Of a stretch of DNA of 64,000 nt, positions 33,216-42,024 are shown in pieces (the stretch's first letter is position 1; the number at the start of each line of letters is the position of its first letter). A model generated the notes under the pieces. That model was given only the letters and a program-made list of their open reading frames with translations. It had not been told where the DNA came from and did not search any database. Origin of the DNA: Brevibacillus centrosporus (lineage in GTDB: Bacteria; Bacillota; Bacilli; Brevibacillales; Brevibacillaceae); assembly GCF_003710815.1 (NCBI RefSeq), contig NZ_RHHP01000038.1, forward strand, positions 1 through 64,000. Direction: 5' to 3'. Position numbers and translations under genes: made by a program.

Positions 33216-34238
33216 ATGAGCCAAGCAGTAAATCGGATGAAAAAATTCCTGAATGATCCGGAACAAGTCGTGGATGAAATGCTGGAGGGGTTGCTTCTCG
33301 CTCATTCAGACCAGTTGAAAAGTGTGCGCAGTGACAATCGTGCACTGGTTCGAGCAAATGGCCCCAGCAATGGAAAGGTCGCCATTGCGACAGGCGGGGG
33401 CTCAGGGCATTTGCCGCTGTTCCTGGGCTATGTCGGGCCGGGAATGCTGGACGGTGTCGCTGTAGGAAATATATTTGCATCGCCTAGCGCAAGGCAAATG
33501 CTGGATGTCACCCGTGCAATAAATGGTGGTGCTGGCGTGCTGTACATATACGGCAATTACGGCGGCGATGTCATGAACTTTGATATGGCGGCAGAGCTTG
33601 CCGGAATGGAGGACATTCGGGTAGAGACTGTAATGGCTACCGATGATGTGGCCTCCATGCCGAAAGGAAACGAGGCAGGACGCCGTGGTGTCGCGGGAAT
33701 GTTCTACCTCTACAAGCTGGCTGGAGCAAAGGCGGAGCAGATGGCTTCCCTCGAGGAAGTGAAGCGAGTCGCTGAAAAGGCAAATGCCAACGTTCGTACC
33801 ATGGGAGTGGCGCTGACTCCGTGCATCCTTCCGGCAGTGGGGCATCCGACGTTTACGATCGGTGAGGGAGAGATGGAAATCGGGATGGGCATTCATGGGG
33901 AGCCTGGCATTCATCGCGGGACGATTGAGACCGCAGATGAGGTAGCAAAATCCCTCGTGTCTACCATTTTGCAGGACTTGCCGATCGAAGCGGGCGCTGA
34001 GGTCTCCGTACTGATCAACGGCTTGGGAGCAACGCCATTAGAAGAGCTGTATATCGTCTATCGCTCGGTTCACAAGCTGCTGGCAGAGAAGGAGATTCAC
34101 GTACACCGGCCTTATATTGGAGAGTTTGCCACCTCGATGGAAATGGCAGGTTTGTCGGTTTCTCTTTTGAAGCTGGATGATGAACTGCGCGAGTTGCTCG
34201 ATGCTCCCTATCAGACTCCGTTCCACGTACAGAAATAA
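33216..34238 (+). CDS. DhaK-type ketose/triose kinase, substrate-binding subunit
   Basis: 340 residues of the Dak1 family. The substrate-binding histidine that forms a hemiaminal with the keto group is His227 in MGIHGEPG, and NYGGDVMNF carries the Asp next to the substrate. The usual GGGSGHEP loop is GGGSGHLP here (His65 kept, Glu replaced), suggesting a substrate other than dihydroxyacetone. No DhaM is encoded, and the next gene is an ATP-binding DhaL, so ATP may be the phosphate donor. GGAGGGG upstream of ATG; first gene of the operon. Confidence 0.8.
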   Translation: MSQAVNRMKKFLNDPEQVVDEMLEGLLLAHSDQLKSVRSDNRALVRANGPSNGKVAIATGGGSGHLPLFLGYVGPGMLDGVAVGNIFASPSARQMLDVTRAINGGAGVLYIYGNYGGDVMNFDMAAELAGMEDIRVETVMATDDVASMPKGNEAGRRGVAGMFYLYKLAGAKAEQMASLEEVKRVAEKANANVRTMGVALTPCILPAVGHPTFTIGEGEMEIGMGIHGEPGIHRGTIETADEVAKSLVSTILQDLPIEAGAEVSVLINGLGATPLEELYIVYRSVHKLLAEKEIHVHRPYIGEFATSMEMAGLSVSLLKLDDELRELLDAPYQTPFHVQK

Positions 34239-34257
34239 AGCGAGAGGAGAGAACGGC

Positions 34258-34914
34258 GTGAGAGAAGCTCTCGGGTTTGAGGATATTCAGGCCATCTTGC
34301 AGGCAGTCGGCAAGAGGATGGATGAGAACAAAGACTTTCTTTGTCAATTGGATGGTGCACTGGGAGACGGAGATATCGGGCTGACCATGTCTAACGGCTT
34401 TCGTGCGGTCAACGACCAGCTGCGTACCTGTACAGGGGATGACATCGGAAAGGCATTGATGAGCGCTGCGTTGGAGATGGGGGAAGCTGTAGCCTCCACG
34501 ATGGGAACCCTGATGTCATCTGCCCTGTTCCGAGCGGGCAAAGCGATTCAGGGAAAAACAGAGCTTACCGCGGTCGACGTCATCGCTCTTTTTCAGGCTA
34601 TCGCTCAAGGCTTGAAGGAACGAGGGAAGGCAATTGTCGGAGATAAGACGATTTTAGATTCGCTTGTTCCGGCTGTCGATGCGATGGAGGTGGCACATAG
34701 CGAGGGCAAATCTATGGGGGAAATGCTGCTGGCGGCATCCGAAGCGGCAGACAAAGGCGCCAAGGACACGATAGAGCTGCAATCCAGACACGGCAGAGCA
34801 GCCAGGTATCTGGAGCGTTCGATTGGTCATCAGGACCCCGGCGCGGCAGTGGGAGCTCTCCTGGTTAAAGGTTTTTCTGATGGAGTCACAGCGCGGCTCG
34901 GCTGCGTGGAATAG
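34258..34914 (+). CDS. DhaL-type nucleotide-binding kinase subunit
   Basis: 218 residues, a Dak2 barrel with the metal/phosphate-binding DGALGDGDIGLTM motif near residue 36 and GTLMSSALFRAG further on. It binds the nucleotide and phosphorylates the substrate held by DhaK. GTG 34258 (AGAGGAGAG before it) fits family length; the frame opens earlier inside dhaK at 34177, which would add a spurious N-terminus. 19 bp after dhaK. Confidence 0.85.
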   Translation: MREALGFEDIQAILQAVGKRMDENKDFLCQLDGALGDGDIGLTMSNGFRAVNDQLRTCTGDDIGKALMSAALEMGEAVASTMGTLMSSALFRAGKAIQGKTELTAVDVIALFQAIAQGLKERGKAIVGDKTILDSLVPAVDAMEVAHSEGKSMGEMLLAASEAADKGAKDTIELQSRHGRAARYLERSIGHQDPGAAVGALLVKGFSDGVTARLGCVE

Positions 34915-34953
34915 GCACGTACGTGAAATAGACGAAGAAGAGGAGATGACGTT

Positions 34954-35868
34954 ATGAAGCATTTATACGGTGTCACGACAGCGATGGTAACCCCGTTTGG
35001 TGAGGATGGTCAGGTGGATCATGATTGGATGAGAGACTTGACGGAGTTCTTGATCTCCAAAGGAGTTCACTGCCTCTATCCATTGGGAACAACAGGTGAA
35101 ATGCTCCGTTTGTCGGTGCAGGAGAGAAAAAGGGTCGCGGAAACGGTCGTGAAAGCAGCAGCAAATCGAGTCACCGTATTTATCCATGTCGGTGCGATGA
35201 ATCAGGAAGACACGATCGAGCTGGCCAGACATGCGCATGAAATCGGAGCAGATGGTGTCGGTGTGGTAACCCCTGTGTTCTTCGGTGCGACAGACAAAGA
35301 GCTGGAAGAGTACTTTGTAGCCGTCGCATCCAGTGTCCCGGCCGATTTTCCCGTGTATCTCTACAACATCCCGCAATGTGCGGCAAACGATCTCAAGAGT
35401 GAAGTCGTCCAGAATATCGCGAGTCGCTGCAAAAATGTGATCGGGATTAAGTACAGCTACCCGGACATGCTGAGAACGAACGAGTACCTGGCCGTCAATC
35501 AAGGCACCTTCTCGGTATCGCATGGGACAGACCGCTTGTTCTTGGCTGGGCTGGCAATGGGATGTGAAGGAACGGTATCGGGCGTATCTTGCGTATATCC
35601 TGAGCCCTTCGTAGCACTCTACCAAGCCTTTCAAGAAAACGACCTGCAAAAGGCGAGAGAGCTGCAGCGAATCGCCATCCAGTATTGTGAAACACTGAAA
35701 AATGGCAGCAACATGGCCTATTTCAAGGCAGCGCTGCGAATGAGAGGCATCGAGGTAGGACGAATGAGAGAGCCGCAGCTGGACCTGTCCGCAGAAGAGA
35801 AAGCGGCTTTGCAAGCGCGTCTGCATCAGCTCGATGAAGCCTCGAAAGAAGTCGTCTACCAGTCGTAG
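34954..35868 (+). CDS. DHDPS/N-acetylneuraminate-lyase family aldolase
   Basis: 304 residues, class I aldolase TIM barrel: the GTTGE phosphate/carboxylate loop at 45-49, Tyr137 in LYNIPQ, and the Schiff-base Lys166 in GIKYS. The Arg that binds aspartate semialdehyde in true DapA (YNVPSR) is Cys142 here, so it is not the lysine-pathway enzyme. Other members cleave 2-keto-3-deoxy sugar acids to pyruvate and an aldehyde. Placed with dhaKL and a TTT importer, the likely role is retro-aldol cleavage giving a triose or tetrose for DhaKL. AGAGGAG upstream. Confidence 0.8.
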   Translation: MKHLYGVTTAMVTPFGEDGQVDHDWMRDLTEFLISKGVHCLYPLGTTGEMLRLSVQERKRVAETVVKAAANRVTVFIHVGAMNQEDTIELARHAHEIGADGVGVVTPVFFGATDKELEEYFVAVASSVPADFPVYLYNIPQCAANDLKSEVVQNIASRCKNVIGIKYSYPDMLRTNEYLAVNQGTFSVSHGTDRLFLAGLAMGCEGTVSGVSCVYPEPFVALYQAFQENDLQKARELQRIAIQYCETLKNGSNMAYFKAALRMRGIEVGRMREPQLDLSAEEKAALQARLHQLDEASKEVVYQS

Positions 35869-35989
35869 AACATCCGTGACGGACTGTCCCTACACTAGCA
35901 ATGGTACCGTCTCTTCCCTTTGGAATCGATAACGCAGATTGCCTCCGTTGCCGCAGGGTCGCTGTATTTCCGTTTCGGACAGCGAATGC

Positions 35990-36012
35990 TATAATGGCTG
36001 TGAAACGTTTTA
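35990..36012 (+). promoter_or_regulatory. lacI promoter with overlapping operator
   Basis: TATAAT at 35990-35995 followed by TGAAACGTTTTA (36001-36012), one mismatch from the three sites before dhaK, at the expected transcription start. This implies autorepression by the LacI-family protein. Confidence 0.65.
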
Positions 36013-36031
36013 CTATGTTTTGGAGGTATCG

Positions 36032-37051
36032 ATGAAAAAGGTCACGATTAAAGACGTAGCAAAACATGCCGGGGTATCGATTGGTACTGTTTCAAAAGTG
36101 TTGAATGACAAAGGATATGTAAGCAGCGGGATATACAGCCGGGTAACCGAAGCGATTTCAGAGCTGAACTATCAGGTCAATGCCAATGCTCGCAGCCTGA
36201 AAGCATCCAAGACAAACAAGGTTGGGGTCATTGTACAGGACATTTCCAATCCGTACATGATGTCGATCGCAAAAACCATCGAAGATAAGATCCGTCCCAG
36301 CCATTATCACATGCTGGTCATGAGCCACAATGAAGATCCCCATACCGAGCGCGAGCTGCTGCAGCTGATTCTGGAACAGCGAGTGGATGGACTGGTTTTG
36401 GTTCCTACGAGCGGAAATGCCGATATGATTCAGAAAGTTCTGGACCATAAGATTCCGGTCATCCTGGTTGATCGCAAGGTAGAGGGGATTACCACGGATT
36501 ATATTGTCGATGACAACTATTACGGGTCATACGAATCCATCGCCTACCTTCATTCTTTGGGGCATAGACGGATCGGAGTTATCTACGGTACGACGAACAG
36601 CTCGATAGGAAAAGAGCGTTACGAGGGTGCTGTGGATGCACTCAAGCACTTTGCGTGCTCCAATGATGAGGCGCTATTGGTGTCGGGGAAATTCAAAGCG
36701 GAGGATGCCTACAAGGCGACCATCGAGCTGTTATTTTTGCCTGACCCGCCGACCGCCATCTACTGCTGCAACAACACCATGACGGTAGGCATGCTAAAAG
36801 CCATCCAGGAACAAGCCTGGCGCTTTCCTGAGGACATTTCCATCATTTCCTACGGAGATGTGAATCAATGGGAGTTGATTCAGCCACCTTTGACGCTGAT
36901 GACCCAGCCGCTCAAGAGAATCGGAGTAGAGGCAGCGATTATCCTCAAGAACCGTCTGACGATGGAGGAGCCGTTTCCACCCAAGCAAATCGTGATCAAG
37001 CCGGAACTGCTAGTACGCGCATCCTGTGCCAGACGCCCAGAAGGGGAATAG
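36032..37051 (+). CDS. LacI-family regulator of the dha-tct cluster
   Basis: 339 residues. Canonical HTH (VTIKDVAKHAGVSIGTVSKVLN), hinge helix (NANARSLKASKTN), and a periplasmic-binding-type sensor domain (VGVIVQDISNPYMMSIAKTIED, VDGLVLVPTS, HRRIGVIYG). ATG 36032 with TTGGAGG upstream aligns with the family N-terminus. Four copies of its likely palindrome TGAAACGTTT(C/T)A lie before dhaK and at its own promoter. The ligand is probably the imported acid or its phosphorylated product. Confidence 0.9.
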   Translation: MKKVTIKDVAKHAGVSIGTVSKVLNDKGYVSSGIYSRVTEAISELNYQVNANARSLKASKTNKVGVIVQDISNPYMMSIAKTIEDKIRPSHYHMLVMSHNEDPHTERELLQLILEQRVDGLVLVPTSGNADMIQKVLDHKIPVILVDRKVEGITTDYIVDDNYYGSYESIAYLHSLGHRRIGVIYGTTNSSIGKERYEGAVDALKHFACSNDEALLVSGKFKAEDAYKATIELLFLPDPPTAIYCCNNTMTVGMLKAIQEQAWRFPEDISIISYGDVNQWELIQPPLTLMTQPLKRIGVEAAIILKNRLTMEEPFPPKQIVIKPELLVRASCARRPEGE

Positions 37052-37102
37052 GGGAGCCGCAGGCCATTCGCCTCACTTTGACGAGCGAGATGCAGAGAGA
37101 TT

Positions 37103-37116
37103 TGAAAGCGTTTTCG
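37103..37116 (+). promoter_or_regulatory. cre-like catabolite control site
   Basis: TGAAAGCGTTTTCG matches the CcpA consensus TGWAANCGNTNWCA at 13 of 14 positions. It lies between lacI and tctB, where it could block or tune transcription into the transporter genes. Confidence 0.55.
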
Positions 37117-37153
37117 AAAAGAGGTAAACGTAACCCAATAAGGATGTGGTTTG

Positions 37154-37609
37154 ATGAAAAGGCAAAATGCGGGAGTATGGGTCGGGGGCATCGTGGTTCT
37201 TTTTGCCTTGGTAATCTTTATCCAATCGTTTTCCCTGAAGTACTACACCAAGTTCGGACCTGGACCAGGGCTGTTTCCCATATGGCTAAGCGGAATTCTC
37301 CTGTTGATCGGCATTGCCTACATATGGCACTCCTTCAAAAAAGAAGTGATTACCTGGGCAGACATTTTACCGAAAGGGCGGGAAATGGGGAACGTTTTGT
37401 CCGTCATCGTTGCTGTGGCCATTTTCATGCTCCTTGTCAATGTGACGGGGTTTATCATTGCCAGCACGGTTCTTCTCTTCATCCTTTTGCGCCGGGAGTA
37501 TAAATGGTACACAGGCTTGGGAATCTCCTCAGGAGTATCCATCGTGCTGTTCCTTGTTTTTAAGTCATTTTTTACGATTCCACTGCCTGTTAACATGTTT
37601 GGCTGGTAA
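37154..37609 (+). CDS. TctB-type small membrane subunit of TTT transporter
   Basis: 151 residues with four hydrophobic helices and the conserved GPGPGLFPIWLSG segment that follows the first helix in TctB proteins. Small subunit of a tripartite tricarboxylate-type carrier with TctA and TctC encoded next. ATG 37154 follows a TTG at 37151; a modest AAGGATG precedes. Confidence 0.85.
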   Translation: MKRQNAGVWVGGIVVLFALVIFIQSFSLKYYTKFGPGPGLFPIWLSGILLLIGIAYIWHSFKKEVITWADILPKGREMGNVLSVIVAVAIFMLLVNVTGFIIASTVLLFILLRREYKWYTGLGISSGVSIVLFLVFKSFFTIPLPVNMFGW

Positions 37610-37627
37610 GGAGGGGGAAGATGGAAG

Positions 37628-39133
37628 ATGGAAGCACTAGGACAACTGATCGGTGGATTTGAGACAGCCTTCACCTGGTGGAACCTCTTGTATTGCCTGA
37701 TCGGGGTTACGGTCGGGATGCTGGTAGGGGTTCTGCCGGGACTCGGCCCAACGACGGGTACGGCTTTATTAATCCCCATGACATTTGGAATGGAGCCGGT
37801 ATCGGCCATCATCATGCTTTCGGGTATTTACTACGGATCCATGTACGGGGGCACAATCACCTCTGTATTGATTAACACACCAGGCGAAGCAGCGTCCGTC
37901 ATTACCTGTCTCGATGGTCATCCTCTGGCGAAGCAGGGAAGAGCGGGTGTTGCCTTGGGTGTCGCGGGGATCGGGTCCTTTATTGGAGGGACGATCTCGA
38001 TTATTGGCCTTGCTTTTATCGGTCCTGCATTGGCGGAATTGGCGCTCAAGTTTGGGCCGCCCGAATTTTTTGCCCTCATGATTTTCGGCTTAATCATGGT
38101 GATCGGTCTGATGGGGCGATCCTTAATCCGTGGCTTGATCGCTGCTTTTATCGGCTTGATTCTGTCCCTGATCGGCATGGATCCCGTTTCGGGCGCTGTC
38201 CGCTTTACATTTGGCGAAGCACACTTGATGAACGGTCTGGATCTCGTAACGGTAGCGATGGGCTTGTTCGGGCTCTCTGAAATCCTGTTTGGTATGGAAA
38301 ATCTGCAAAAGCTGGATAAGCCGGGAAAAGTAAAAGGTCTTCTTCCACGCAAGGAAGAGTGGAGGCCGACACTGAATGCGATCGGGCGAGGAACCGGTCT
38401 GGGATTTTTCGTGGGCCTGATCCCGGGCTCCAATTCAGTGATACCGGCGATTCTATCCTACACCTTGGAGAAAAGAATCGCCAAGGATCCTTCCCGCTTT
38501 GGGAAAGGTGCCATCGAAGGCGTGGCCGGGCCGGAAACAGCGAACAACTCATACTGCGGCGCTGCGTTAATCCCATTATTTACGCTGGGAATCCCCAGCT
38601 CCCCTACCATCGCTATTATTCTCGGAGCATTCATCATGCATGGATTGACGCCGGGACCGACACTCTTTCAAAATAACCCGGATTTCGTATGGGCCATCAT
38701 TGCGAGCATGTTTATCGGGAACCTCATTCTCTTGATCATGAACCTCCCGATGGCAGGCATGTGGGCGAAAATCGCAGCGGTGCCGCCTAAGCTGCTGTAT
38801 CCGCTTATCCTCATCATATCAATCATCGGCGCTTATACAGTTAGCAACAGCTTGTGGGACGTTGGCGTCATGTTTGTGTTCGGGATCGCAGGCTATATCA
38901 TGAAAAAACTAGACATCCCGATGGCACCAATCGTATTGACCTTTGTGCTCAGCAAGCTGATGGAAAACTCTTTGCTTCAGTCGATCAAGATGTTCGATGG
39001 CAATGTCCTGCAATTGTTCGCGAGGCCGATCTCCGGCACGCTGCTCGTGCTGTCGCTTATCGTTTTATGCTTGAGCGTCATTGCGGAAGTGAAGAAAAAG
39101 AAAGCGGGATTCGCGTCAGATGTGGAAATGTAG
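37628..39133 (+). CDS. TctA-type large membrane subunit of TTT transporter
   Basis: 501 residues with about 12 spans. TctA signatures: GVLPGLGPTTGTALLIPMTFGMEPVSAI at the N-terminus, YYGSMYGGTITSVLINTPGEAASV, and the repeat in the second half GFFVGLIPGSNSVIPAILSY plus FTLGIPSSPTIAIILGA. The transport mechanism is a secondary cation symport with a periplasmic (here lipoprotein) binder. Perfect GGAGGGGG upstream, 18 bp after tctB. Confidence 0.92.
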   Translation: MEALGQLIGGFETAFTWWNLLYCLIGVTVGMLVGVLPGLGPTTGTALLIPMTFGMEPVSAIIMLSGIYYGSMYGGTITSVLINTPGEAASVITCLDGHPLAKQGRAGVALGVAGIGSFIGGTISIIGLAFIGPALAELALKFGPPEFFALMIFGLIMVIGLMGRSLIRGLIAAFIGLILSLIGMDPVSGAVRFTFGEAHLMNGLDLVTVAMGLFGLSEILFGMENLQKLDKPGKVKGLLPRKEEWRPTLNAIGRGTGLGFFVGLIPGSNSVIPAILSYTLEKRIAKDPSRFGKGAIEGVAGPETANNSYCGAALIPLFTLGIPSSPTIAIILGAFIMHGLTPGPTLFQNNPDFVWAIIASMFIGNLILLIMNLPMAGMWAKIAAVPPKLLYPLILIISIIGAYTVSNSLWDVGVMFVFGIAGYIMKKLDIPMAPIVLTFVLSKLMENSLLQSIKMFDGNVLQLFARPISGTLLVLSLIVLCLSVIAEVKKKKAGFASDVEM

Positions 39134-39208
39134 TCCTACAGTGCAGACTTGCGCTTTGCAGCAGTGTCGTATGAAAGTAGAAAACAACACCAATGGGAGG
39201 GTCAAGGG

Positions 39209-40198
39209 ATGAAAAAGATTGCATGGGGTCTGATCGGGTTGTCAATCGCTTTCCTGGTAGGATGCAGCGCACAAGGGGGGCAAGCCGGGGGACAAAGCGG
39301 ACAGGCAGAAGCGAAAAAATATCCAGAGAAAGAAATCACGCTCGTCGTTCCATACGCACCTGGAGGAGCATCTGACAGCACAGCACGCATCATCGCAAAG
39401 AACATGGAAGAAAAGCTGAAAGTACCGATTGTAACGGTGAACAAGACAGGGGGAACGGGTGGGGTGGGTATGACCTTTGTCCAGTCCAGCCCGAATGATG
39501 GATACACGTTTGGCTATGTACCGGTAGAGATGACCATGCATAAAGCACTGGGGCTGTCAGAGCTTGAGCCAAGCAAGTTCGACTTGCTCGGCCAGGCGAC
39601 GATGATCCCCGCAGCGATTACGGTTCCTGCTGACGCTCCTTATAACACCATCGAAGAATTTGTAGAGTATGCCAAACAGAATCAAGGCAAGATCAAGGTA
39701 GGCAATTCGGGAGTAGGCTCCATTTGGCATATTGCTTCTACTGCTTTTGCCAATAAAGCGGGCGTGCAGTTCACCGATATTCCGTTCGACGGTGCAGCGC
39801 CAGCCGTGACAGCGTTGATGGGGAATCATGTCGATGCGGTAGCGGTAAGTCTGGGAGAAGTGAAGAGTGGCGTGGAAGCAAAGAAGCTGAAGGTACTCGC
39901 AGTCATGAGTGCAGAGCGTGACAAAAACTTTCCGGATATCCCGACCTTGAAGGAAAAGGGTTTTGATGTCGAAGTAGTAGGTTGGGGCGGTTTTGTCCTG
40001 CCGAAAGGGACATCGGATGACTTCAAAAAGGTATTGGCAGATGCTTTGAAGGAAGCGGTCGAGTCCGATGATTTCAAGAAGTTCGCGAATGAGCGGGGAA
40101 TGTCGGCCGTGTACAAATCCCCGGAAGACTTTACGACATTTGCAGAACAGCAATTCAAATTCTTCTCTGACTTTATTCCGACCTTAGATCTGAAATAA
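39209..40198 (+). CDS. TctC/Bug-type solute-binding lipoprotein
   Basis: 329 residues. Lipoprotein signal with lipobox LVGC, a Gly/Gln linker, then the Bug domain: ITLVVPYAPGGASDSTARIIAKNM, TGGTGGVGMTFVQSSPNDGYTFGYV, GNSGVGSIWHIAS, PFDGAAPAVTALMGNHVDAVAVSLGE. These proteins bind carboxylates (citrate, tartrate, C4/C5 acids, sugar acids). ATG 39209 chosen for GGGAGGG upstream; the longer frame from 39149 lacks a signal peptide start. Last gene before the terminator. Confidence 0.92.
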   Translation: MKKIAWGLIGLSIAFLVGCSAQGGQAGGQSGQAEAKKYPEKEITLVVPYAPGGASDSTARIIAKNMEEKLKVPIVTVNKTGGTGGVGMTFVQSSPNDGYTFGYVPVEMTMHKALGLSELEPSKFDLLGQATMIPAAITVPADAPYNTIEEFVEYAKQNQGKIKVGNSGVGSIWHIASTAFANKAGVQFTDIPFDGAAPAVTALMGNHVDAVAVSLGEVKSGVEAKKLKVLAVMSAERDKNFPDIPTLKEKGFDVEVVGWGGFVLPKGTSDDFKKVLADALKEAVESDDFKKFANERGMSAVYKSPEDFTTFAEQQFKFFSDFIPTLDLK

Positions 40199-40203
40199 CA
40201 GGG

Positions 40204-40240
40204 AAGGCCTGTGTGAAAGGAAATCACACAGGCCTTTTTC
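40204..40240 (+). terminator. Terminator of the dha-tct operon
   Basis: AAGGCCTGTGTGA pairs with TCACACAGGCC, then TTTTTC. Confidence 0.9.
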
Positions 40241-40246
40241 TTTTGC

Positions 40247-41605
40247 TTACTGCCCGATGATCACACGCTCTTTCGGATGATGATAGCGAACGATCTGCTC
40301 TTTTCGCTTCAGGAACAGCAGCAGATTGATAATGCCGATCCGACCGATGACCATCATGAAGATCAAAATGATTTTGCCGCCAGGACCGATATGCGATGTG
40401 ATCCCTGTCGACAGACCTGTCGTACCAAAGGCAGAACAGACCTCGAACAGGACGTGCTGGAAGGGCAGGGCCTCCAGCCAGACCAGCAGCATCACGGCGG
40501 TGAAGACGAGAATGATCGCCACGAAGAAGACCATGAACGAGCGCATGATGTCATCCTCCACGAGCTCTCTCCCGAACACCTTCACGTCTTTAAACCCGCG
40601 CATATTGGCGAATACCGTTGCGATCAGGACAAAAAAGGTGGTTGTCCGAATCCCGCCGCCCACGCTGCTTGGCGATGCTCCGATGAACATCATCCCGGAC
40701 AGCATGATCAGCGTAGGGGTGGAGAGCAGGCTGATGTCCATGGTAGCCAAGCCGCCGCTTCGCGAAGAGACAGAGTGGAACAAGGAGTAGAACAGAACCT
40801 GATCCCACGTCTGACCTTGTAAGAAGGCGGTGCGCTCAAATAGGTAGATGAGCAGAGCGCCAGCGACGATGAGGGAGAAGAAGGTCAGCGTCGTGATTTT
40901 GGTAAACAGAGTAAAGGTAAAGCGCTGCTTCGCCCGGCGATACGACAGGTAGCTTCTCAGCTCTACCAGCACCGGAAACCCAATCGCTCCGCAGATGATC
41001 AGGATCATGACGATCGCCTGAAAGATGTAGTCATGGGTAAAGTTCATCATGGAGTTGCCGTACAAATCAAAGCCGGCATTTGTAAAGGCGCTGACCGACG
41101 CAAAATAGCCGTGGTAGAAAGCGGTGTACCAATCCGTGTAATAGCCGGCGATCAGAAAGTGAGTGCCCAGCAAAATCGTACCGACAATCTCAATCATGAG
41201 CGCGATGACGAGGATGTTGCGCATCAGATCAACCAGGCCGGACAACGTGGAGCGGTTGTGGTCGGTCGCAATCCAGATGCGCTGCTCAAGCCCGATTTTT
41301 TGCCCCAGCAGCAGCCAGAAAAAGGTCCCGAGTGTCATAATCCCGATCCCGCCCACTTGAAAGAGGAGCGTCAAGAACAGCTGGCCCCATTCGTTGAAGA
41401 CTTCGTGGATCGTGATGACCGTAAGCCCTGTCACGCTGATGGCGCTCGTGGCGGTGAAGAGCGAATCGATAAAGGAAAGCGAAGCTCCTGGGATATGAAA
41501 GAATGGCAGCATCAACAAAATCGTGGAAATGAGAATAAGTCCCACGTAAAAAAAGACAATGATCTGCACAGATGTCAAACGACGCTTTTGGGATGATGAT
41601 AGCAA
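40247..41605 (-). CDS. KtrB/KtrD-type potassium channel subunit
   Basis: 452 residues. Four M1-P-M2 repeats with filter-type signatures: SAISVTGLTVI, SAFTNAGFDLYG, SVSSRSGGLATMD, SAFGTTGLSTG. A cytoplasmic KtrA/KtrC RCK partner is not in the window. Potassium uptake for osmotic adaptation. The start is TTG at 41605, with AGGGGG about 9 nt before it. I see no c-di-AMP riboswitch upstream. Confidence 0.88.
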   Translation of the reverse strand: MLSSSQKRRLTSVQIIVFFYVGLILISTILLMLPFFHIPGASLSFIDSLFTATSAISVTGLTVITIHEVFNEWGQLFLTLLFQVGGIGIMTLGTFFWLLLGQKIGLEQRIWIATDHNRSTLSGLVDLMRNILVIALMIEIVGTILLGTHFLIAGYYTDWYTAFYHGYFASVSAFTNAGFDLYGNSMMNFTHDYIFQAIVMILIICGAIGFPVLVELRSYLSYRRAKQRFTFTLFTKITTLTFFSLIVAGALLIYLFERTAFLQGQTWDQVLFYSLFHSVSSRSGGLATMDISLLSTPTLIMLSGMMFIGASPSSVGGGIRTTTFFVLIATVFANMRGFKDVKVFGRELVEDDIMRSFMVFFVAIILVFTAVMLLVWLEALPFQHVLFEVCSAFGTTGLSTGITSHIGPGGKIILIFMMVIGRIGIINLLLFLKRKEQIVRYHHPKERVIIGQ

Positions 41606-41720
41606 AACGAACGGCCCCCTGGTTCATACTCATAAGGGTAATCATACCAGAAAAAGCATGCAAGCCAAAATAGGTGGCAGGAAGACCTGCGCAGCTGTGG
41701 GATACAGGTAAAATCAGACG

Positions 41721-41748
41721 TTGACAGTGCTGTGGGAAGAATGATAAA
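41721..41748 (+). promoter_or_regulatory. Promoter of the bmr-type exporter operon
   Basis: TTGACA (41721-41726), 16-nt spacer, GATAAA (41743-41748). It lies about 57 bp before the leader ORF. Confidence 0.6.
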
Positions 41749-41804
41749 GTTCAGAATGTATCAAATTGGAAATGAACTACATTTTCTCGAAAGGTGGGGT
41801 TGTC

Positions 41805-41879
41805 ATGATTTGGATGAATGTTTCTTGCACACAAAACTGCATACATGACGTAACCACACCTGCTGGGCGAGTTGTGTAG
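41805..41879 (+). CDS. bmrB: 24-residue leader peptide of the ABC exporter operon
   Basis: A short ORF with AAAGGTGGGG about 5 nt before its ATG. It encodes a 24-residue peptide starting MIWMNV, with Cys8 and Cys12, and ending PAGRVV. It sits ahead of two terminators and the two ABC genes, the same layout as the bmrB leader of B. subtilis bmrBCD. Bases 41847-41855 within it (GACGTAACC) can pair with the terminator 5' arm (GGTTAC-TT-GTC, 41911-41921), so a stalled ribosome could switch folding. Mechanism inferred; gene symbol by analogy of position. Confidence 0.7.
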   Translation: MIWMNVSCTQNCIHDVTTPAGRVV

Positions 41880-41905
41880 ATTTTTGTACGCATATTCTCA
41901 TATAG

Positions 41906-41940
41906 GCGTCGGTTACTTGTCTTCGTAACCGGCGCTTTTC
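41906..41940 (+). terminator. Attenuator terminator 1
   Basis: GCGTCGGTTAC pairs with GTAACCGGCGC around loop TTGTCTTC, followed by TTTTC. It begins 26 nt after the leader stop, the usual distance for ribosome-controlled attenuation. Confidence 0.85.
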
Positions 41941-41954
41941 TATTTACATAGAGG

Positions 41955-41991
41955 AAAAGGCAGATCGCTTACGGGCGTTCTGCCTTTTTTT
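41955..41991 (+). terminator. Attenuator terminator 2
   Basis: GGCAGATCGC pairs with GCGTTCTGCC (one T.T mismatch) around TTACGG, ending in seven T. It follows terminator 1 by 14 nt and lies 33 nt before the first ABC gene. Confidence 0.85.
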
Positions 41992-42024
41992 GTACAGATT
42001 GTTCATGAGAGGAGCTGACAGCGG

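Noticed and set aside
41606-41720. c-di-AMP (ydaO) riboswitch before the KtrB gene
   Set aside because: No conserved ydaO motif was recognised on the minus strand.
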